DNA of 64,000 nt from an uncultured Clostridia bacterium (GTDB lineage: Bacteria; Bacillota; Clostridia; Christensenellales; Borkfalkiaceae). Both the position numbers and the translations under genes were made by a program. Location: assembly GCA_947627575.1 (NCBI GenBank), contig CANQWN010000005.1, positions 1 to 64,000 on the forward strand, read 5' to 3'. Each line of letters begins with the position of its first letter. The first letter of the stretch is position 1. Of this stretch, positions 58,959-64,000 are shown one piece after another. Below the pieces are notes generated by a model. The model was not told the origin of the DNA, did no database searches, and saw only the letters and a program-made list of their open reading frames with translations.

Positions 58959-60181
58959 ATTTTGCCGACAGCCAATTTATAAGATATTTCAAGGCGATTT
59001 TAATTGCCGCGCTTGTGGTTGTGGAAATACTTATATGCGTGCAGTACGCAAGCGTATATCAGGTGAACCGCAACGTGGCAAGGTTGGTCGCCGTCGTTTC
59101 GCTGTGCGTTGCGCTTGCCTTGCTTGAAAGCATAAATTCCTTTGCGGCTTATAAAAAGTTTTCACTGCAAATGGTGTTTTACAGCTTTGAAACGGTGCTT
59201 CTGTTCGCCATATGCCTGCTTACGGGCAATTCCTACCTGTCTATGCTGTATGTGGTGATACTTACGCAGTTTTACGTGTCCGTTGCCGATTTAAAATCCA
59301 ACGCCACGCTGTTCGGCGTAAGCTGTTGCACTTATATAGGCGCGTTCGTCGTCGGTTGGGTGATAATCAACGAGGGCAGTTCCGTATATGACAGCATTGC
59401 CGAAATTTTGGGCGGGTGCGTGTTCGGCGTGTTCATTTTGGGGCTGGATTTTGCGGTAATCAACTTTATAATCAACTTTTACCGCACAAACCTCCGCCTG
59501 CACAAGGCGCTGGAAGAGGCGAACGAAAGCAAAAACCGCTTGCAGGAAGTTTACGAACAGCTTTCGCACGCGGCGGTGTTTGAGGAACGCAACCGCATAG
59601 CCAAGGACATACACGACAACGCGGGACATTCCATAACTACCGTAATAATGCAGACGGAAGCGGCAAAACTGCTTATCGATACAAACCCGCAGGAAGCCAA
59701 AAACAGCATAATTTCAGCCAACATACAGGCAAAAAACGCGCTGGAACAGATGCGCGAAAGCGTGCATCTGCTGGCGGGCAGGGCGCAATCAAAAACCCTG
59801 AAAGAGGAAATAGAGGAAATAATCGCGCAGACTATAGACGGAACATCGCTTAAAATACGCTGCGACATAGACGATATTGCCGTGCCCGAAGAACAGTTCA
59901 GGTTCTTTTGCAACACCGTAAAGGAAGGACTTGCAAACGGCATACGCCACGGAAGCGCCACGGCGTTTTACATCGAACTGAAAAGTAACTTCAATGAGAT
60001 AATGCTGCTTATTTCGGATAACGGCAACGGCGTGAACGGGGAAGTGCAGGAAGGCTTCGGCTTGCGCGGCGTGCACGAAAAGGCGGAAAAGCTGGGCGGA
60101 AAATGTAATTTTTCAAGCGAACGGGGGGAAGGGTTCGAGATAGAAGTTATCCTGCCCGTGAAAGGAGGAGACGAAAAATGA
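58940..60181 (+). CDS. NarL-family sensor histidine kinase
   Basis: ERNRIAKDIHDNAGHSITTVIMQTEAAK; ISDNGNGVNGEVQEGFGLRGV. Confidence 0.9.
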   Translation: MDEFKVNFADSQFIRYFKAILIAALVVVEILICVQYASVYQVNRNVARLVAVVSLCVALALLESINSFAAYKKFSLQMVFYSFETVLLFAICLLTGNSYLSMLYVVILTQFYVSVADLKSNATLFGVSCCTYIGAFVVGWVIINEGSSVYDSIAEILGGCVFGVFILGLDFAVINFIINFYRTNLRLHKALEEANESKNRLQEVYEQLSHAAVFEERNRIAKDIHDNAGHSITTVIMQTEAAKLLIDTNPQEAKNSIISANIQAKNALEQMRESVHLLAGRAQSKTLKEEIEEIIAQTIDGTSLKIRCDIDDIAVPEEQFRFFCNTVKEGLANGIRHGSATAFYIELKSNFNEIMLLISDNGNGVNGEVQEGFGLRGVHEKAEKLGGKCNFSSERGEGFEIEVILPVKGGDEK

Positions 60182-60816
60182 TAAAGGTACTTTTGGTTGA
60201 CGACCAGACCATTCTCGCCGAGGGTATAAAAAGCGTGCTTGAAACGTGCGAAGATTTGAAGGTTGTGGGCATAGCGGCGGACGGCGCGGAAGCCGTTACG
60301 CTTTCCGAAAAGTTGAAGCCCGACGTGGTGCTTATGGATATACGTATGCCCAATATGAACGGCGTGGTTGCCACAAAGCGCATAAAGGAAATCGACGACG
60401 GGATAAAGATAATCATCCTCACCACCTTCGACGACAGCGATTATATTTTAAGCGCGATAAACAACGGCGCAAGCGGCTATCTTTTGAAGGACATAGGCTC
60501 TACCGCGCTTATAGACGCAATTAAAAACGCCTACGCGGGCGATACTATTCTGCCTTCCAAAATAGCAAAAAAAATAACCGACGCGGCGGTTATGGTTTCT
60601 TCCGACAAGGAGATAAAACTTAAAAAAACATTCGGGCTTTCGGACAGGGAAGTAGAAATAGCGCTTATGCTGTGCGACGGGTTTACCAACAGGCAGATAG
60701 CTTCCGCCCTTAAACTTTCGGACGGCACGGCGCGCAATTACATAAGTTCCATCTATCTTAAATTGGGCGTGGACGGGCGTTCCGCCGCGGTGCTTAAAAT
60801 AAAACAGCACACTTAA
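60178..60816 (+). CDS. NarL/LuxR-family response regulator
   Basis: KVLLVDDQTILAEGI; VVLMDIRMPNMNGV; C-terminal LuxR HTH LSDREVEIALMLCDGFTNRQIASAL. Confidence 0.93.
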   Translation: MIKVLLVDDQTILAEGIKSVLETCEDLKVVGIAADGAEAVTLSEKLKPDVVLMDIRMPNMNGVVATKRIKEIDDGIKIIILTTFDDSDYILSAINNGASGYLLKDIGSTALIDAIKNAYAGDTILPSKIAKKITDAAVMVSSDKEIKLKKTFGLSDREVEIALMLCDGFTNRQIASALKLSDGTARNYISSIYLKLGVDGRSAAVLKIKQHT

Positions 60817-60885
60817 GCCCCTTTGCATTGTAATTAAAAAAACGGTTCGGAATTTTCCGGACCGTTTTTATATTGTTTTTGTTTT

Positions 60886-61689
60886 TTATTTCCCGCACAG
60901 CACGCTTTCAAAGTTTACGCCGTAAAAGTGCCCGTCGTCCGTGCGGCGTATGCAGTCGGCAACGAATTTCCCCGCCGCCTCGCACGCCTTTTCATAGCTT
61001 GCGCCGTTTATATAGTCCGCGGTGAATACCGAGGCGAATATATCGCCCGTGCCGTGGTATCTGACGGGCAGTTTTTTCGCAAACACGTATTTAAAGCCGC
61101 TTCCGTCGTATATTGCTTCGCCTATCTTTCCACCGTGTTCAACGCCCGTCATTATAACGTTCGCGCCCGTATCTTCGCGCAGTTTTTTTATAATGTCCTC
61201 TATATACCCCAAATCGTATTCCTCGCGGTAATTTTCGCCCGTAAGGTAGCACGCCTCCGTCAGATTGGGCAGTATAACGTCCGCCTCTTTAAGCAAATCT
61301 TTCATCGCCGCAACGTATTCTGCGTCGAACCCGCCGTACAGCTTGCCGTTGTCGCCGAAAGCGGGGTCTATTATTACCATAGCATTGGGGGTTGCGAATT
61401 TTTTAAAACACTGCTTCGCCACGGGCATAAGCGAAGTTTTGCCGAGATAACCCAAATAAAACCCGTCGAAGTTTATTCCGTTTTCCTCCCACTTTGCAAA
61501 TATGTCGTCCATTTCGGGCGCGAGGTCGCGATATGTCCAGCTTTTGAACATAGTGTGGTTGGAAAGCACTGCTGTGGGAAGCACGCAGGTTTCCACCCCG
61601 CGCGCCGAAAGTATGGGCAAAGCCACGGTAAGCGAACATTGCCCCACGCAGGAAAGATCCTGCATAGTAAGTATTCTTTTAGATAACAT
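60886..61689 (-). CDS. pdxY: Pyridoxine/pyridoxamine kinase
   Basis: ILTMQDLSCVGQCSLTVALPILSARGVETCVLPTAVLSNHT; YHGTGDIFASVFTA; start at 61689 with good SD. Confidence 0.85.
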   Translation of the reverse strand: MLSKRILTMQDLSCVGQCSLTVALPILSARGVETCVLPTAVLSNHTMFKSWTYRDLAPEMDDIFAKWEENGINFDGFYLGYLGKTSLMPVAKQCFKKFATPNAMVIIDPAFGDNGKLYGGFDAEYVAAMKDLLKEADVILPNLTEACYLTGENYREEYDLGYIEDIIKKLREDTGANVIMTGVEHGGKIGEAIYDGSGFKYVFAKKLPVRYHGTGDIFASVFTADYINGASYEKACEAAGKFVADCIRRTDDGHFYGVNFESVLCGK

Positions 61690-61793
61690 ACGGTTCCTCC
61701 GTTTTTTGATTACAACAGCTATTATAGTCCGTTTTGATATTAAATCAATACCCAATTTAATATATTTGAACAATACCAAAAATTGCCGCGCAC

Positions 61794-61826
61794 AAAAAAA
61801 TCCCCTCCGCAGGGGAGGGGAAAAAG
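61794..61826 (-). terminator. Rho-independent terminator (minus strand)
   Basis: CCCCTCCCCTGCGGAGGGGA then T7 on the minus strand. Confidence 0.65.
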
Positions 61827-61836
61827 TTGTGTTATG

Positions 61837-64000
61837 TCAGCGCGTTTTTACCGAAACGCTTGCCCCGTTTACAGGCGTTTGCGACGTTATCGAAATCGTT
61901 ACGTCGCTTGCCGTAAAGGTTATGTTTGCATAATAGCGGCGGGGGTTATCTTCGTCGCGTTGCAAAGTGTAACTGTGTCCGCCGACGGTTACGGTTATCG
62001 TGTACTCGTTCTGTTGTATCGCGCTACCCGCCAAAACTTCCACAACGGCGTTTCCGCTGCCGCCGGCATAGTTCAGCGTCAGGGGCTCGGAACTGAGGTT
62101 TACGGTTATGGCGTCTCCGTCCTTTTCAAGCTGTAACACTTCCTTAAACCGTATGGTAACGGTTATCGTCTGCGGCGTTCCGTAGCTGTAAACGAACATG
62201 AGGGGGAAGTCTTCCACAACGTTAATAGTGTATTGCTTTTGCGTTCCGTTTTCGCTGTCGGGGTCCAAAGGCAGATACAATCCCGAATCGTCGCCGTTCA
62301 CCACGGTAAGATCGGCAATCACCTCCGCGTCGCCCTCTACGGTGAGGGTATATACGCCGTTAGAGGCGGGGATGAAGTAGTACACCTGATTGTTGATGTC
62401 GTTTGAAACTTCTATCTGCTTTGGCTCGTTAAGCCGTATTTCGTATTCGCCCAAAACGCGCTGTTTGGCGATGTTTACCGTTATGGTAAGCTCGCTTACA
62501 AGCAAGGTGCTGGTAATTGTAACGGTCACCGTTTCGCCTGCGCCTATTTCCAGCGTGCCGGAAAGTTCGCCGCGGGTTATAACGTTTGCGCCGTTGCAGG
62601 TTATCGAAACTCTGCCTGCCGCGTTTTCGGAAAGGGTGAATTCGTACGTGCCGCCGTCCGTAGCCGTGACGAGATAGTTGAGGTTATTTGCGCCCTCCGC
62701 AAGCTGTACGGTGTTTGCCTCGCCTATGGCAAGGGTGGGCACGTAAGCCGAAAGATTGATCTTTACGGTTATCATATCGGCGGCGGTGGTTTTAAATGTA
62801 ACCGTAGCCGTGCTCGCGCTTACGGTAACGTCGTTTTTGTATCCGTTTGTAGCGGAAAGGGTGTAAACGTTTGCGCCCACCGTGGCTGTTATTTCGGAAT
62901 CAAAGCCTGCGGGAGGGGTAATTTCAATCACATATCTGCCTTCGGGCGCGGAGAGAGGCACTTCTATGCCGTCCGCGCTGTTGCCCGTGCCGGGTATGAA
63001 GTAGGTGACGTGTTCCGCGCTTACGGCAAGCGCTGCGGGGGTATAAGCCGCAACGATAACCGTGTTTTCCGCAAGCGCCAACTGTTGCTGTGCGGTGGCT
63101 TCTTCCGTATCTTCGCGGGTGAATTTGAAGTAGATTTTATCCGTCGTAAGCGCTTCGTACGCGCCCGAAGTTTCGCCCGCGGGGATTATAACTTTGCCGT
63201 CCGCGTCGCCGGGATATTCCGTATAAACCGCGACGGAAACGAGGGATGTCACCGCGTTTTCGGGCAAATCTACCCTGTATATTCCCGTTTCGGTAGGAGT
63301 AAAGGCGTAAACCCTCGCTATTTCGCCGCAACCCTCGTAGAATGCGGGGAACAGCATAGGCTGTTCGTTTGCGATACCTACTTCGGGTACAGCCGTCAAA
63401 GCGGGTTCGGCTATGTCGGAAATCTTTTCCAACGTTACGGTATAGTCAACTTCTATGCCCGTACTGCGCCCGCCGAGATGCAACGTTTCCGCGCCGTCCG
63501 GTATAATTACCGTGGCGGTGGTGTAGCTTACGCCCATCTTAATGCTTCCGTTGTCGCTTTGGTCTTCTTCCGAGGTGGCTGCCGTGTAGTAGCCCGCGGA
63601 AAGATAGTATTGGGTTATGAAGGGGTTGGATAATCCCCTTGTCCTGTTGAATTCGTCGTCCTTATAGGTGAACTTTACGTTATACGTGCCCGCTTCCACA
63701 TTGTTGAGCGCAAGGTCTATGTCCACTGCGTAGTTTACGGGGCGGATTTCCAACTCTGCGGCGCTTCCCGTGCCGAGAATGGGCATATCCACGTACTGAA
63801 TGTTTACAAGGTATTCGCCCTCGCTGAATTGAAGAGTGAACGGCGCGGATACGTCTTCCTGATTGAATTCGCCCACCGAACCGTTTACCGTGGCGGAATT
63901 TTTGCCGTAGATAGTTATGCGGTAGAAGCCGGAAGTTTTTTCGCCGGGATTGAATTCCGCATACGCGCCCGCCGCCGTGGCGTTCACCTGATATACGCCC
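61837..64000 (-). CDS. Large repetitive probable surface/secreted protein, partial (5' end outside window)
   Basis: Frame stays open past the GTG at 63987 to the window edge (..GVYQVNATAAGAYAEF); repeated beta-sandwich-like YxFxLxxxxAGxYxVxI segments. Confidence 0.75.
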   Translation of the reverse strand, partial: GVYQVNATAAGAYAEFNPGEKTSGFYRITIYGKNSATVNGSVGEFNQEDVSAPFTLQFSEGEYLVNIQYVDMPILGTGSAAELEIRPVNYAVDIDLALNNVEAGTYNVKFTYKDDEFNRTRGLSNPFITQYYLSAGYYTAATSEEDQSDNGSIKMGVSYTTATVIIPDGAETLHLGGRSTGIEVDYTVTLEKISDIAEPALTAVPEVGIANEQPMLFPAFYEGCGEIARVYAFTPTETGIYRVDLPENAVTSLVSVAVYTEYPGDADGKVIIPAGETSGAYEALTTDKIYFKFTREDTEEATAQQQLALAENTVIVAAYTPAALAVSAEHVTYFIPGTGNSADGIEVPLSAPEGRYVIEITPPAGFDSEITATVGANVYTLSATNGYKNDVTVSASTATVTFKTTAADMITVKINLSAYVPTLAIGEANTVQLAEGANNLNYLVTATDGGTYEFTLSENAAGRVSITCNGANVITRGELSGTLEIGAGETVTVTITSTLLVSELTITVNIAKQRVLGEYEIRLNEPKQIEVSNDINNQVYYFIPASNGVYTLTVEGDAEVIADLTVVNGDDSGLYLPLDPDSENGTQKQYTINVVEDFPLMFVYSYGTPQTITVTIRFKEVLQLEKDGDAITVNLSSEPLTLNYAGGSGNAVVEVLAGSAIQQNEYTITVTVGGHSYTLQRDEDNPRRYYANITFTASDVTISITSQTPVNGASVSVKTR

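Overview
64 kb window of a low/medium-GC, Clostridia-like (Firmicutes) chromosome; this placement is inferred from gene content and codon flavour only. It opens with the end of an rRNA operon (tRNA-Asn, 5S rRNA). A metabolic backbone includes a TPP-riboswitch-controlled thiSFGH-thiE-like-thiE-thiD-thiC operon, a split chromate transporter, KDPG aldolase, an alpha-amylase family enzyme, a glycogen branching enzyme, an M20 dipeptidase, RadC, a NarL-type two-component system and a pyridoxine kinase. Four separate defence loci interrupt it. (1) 0.9-7.5 kb: a C-protein-like regulator, paired N6-adenine methylase genes, a GIY-YIG/helicase restriction protein and an antisense Abi_2/HEPN gene. (2) 14.1-18.9 kb: type III Mod/Res followed by a putative class III cyclase-like protein. 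(3) 34.6-43.5 kb: a probable ~8.8 kb integrative element at the 3' end of tRNA-Arg. It has a large serine recombinase, an HUH-type Rep, unusual nested hairpins sharing a TAAC tip, and an XRE/m5C/m6A/HNH/DUF4062 operon. (4) 43.8-48.4 kb: a membrane-anchored NACHT NTPase with BspA-type LRRs, directly upstream of a TM-macro protein plus TIR pair that matches type II Thoeris architecture. Downstream, a probable phase-variable promoter (G10 tract between a TTGACG -35 and a TATAAT -10) precedes a large lipoprotein with InlB-like repeats and a pectinesterase domain. Functions are assigned by motif recognition only; no searches were run.
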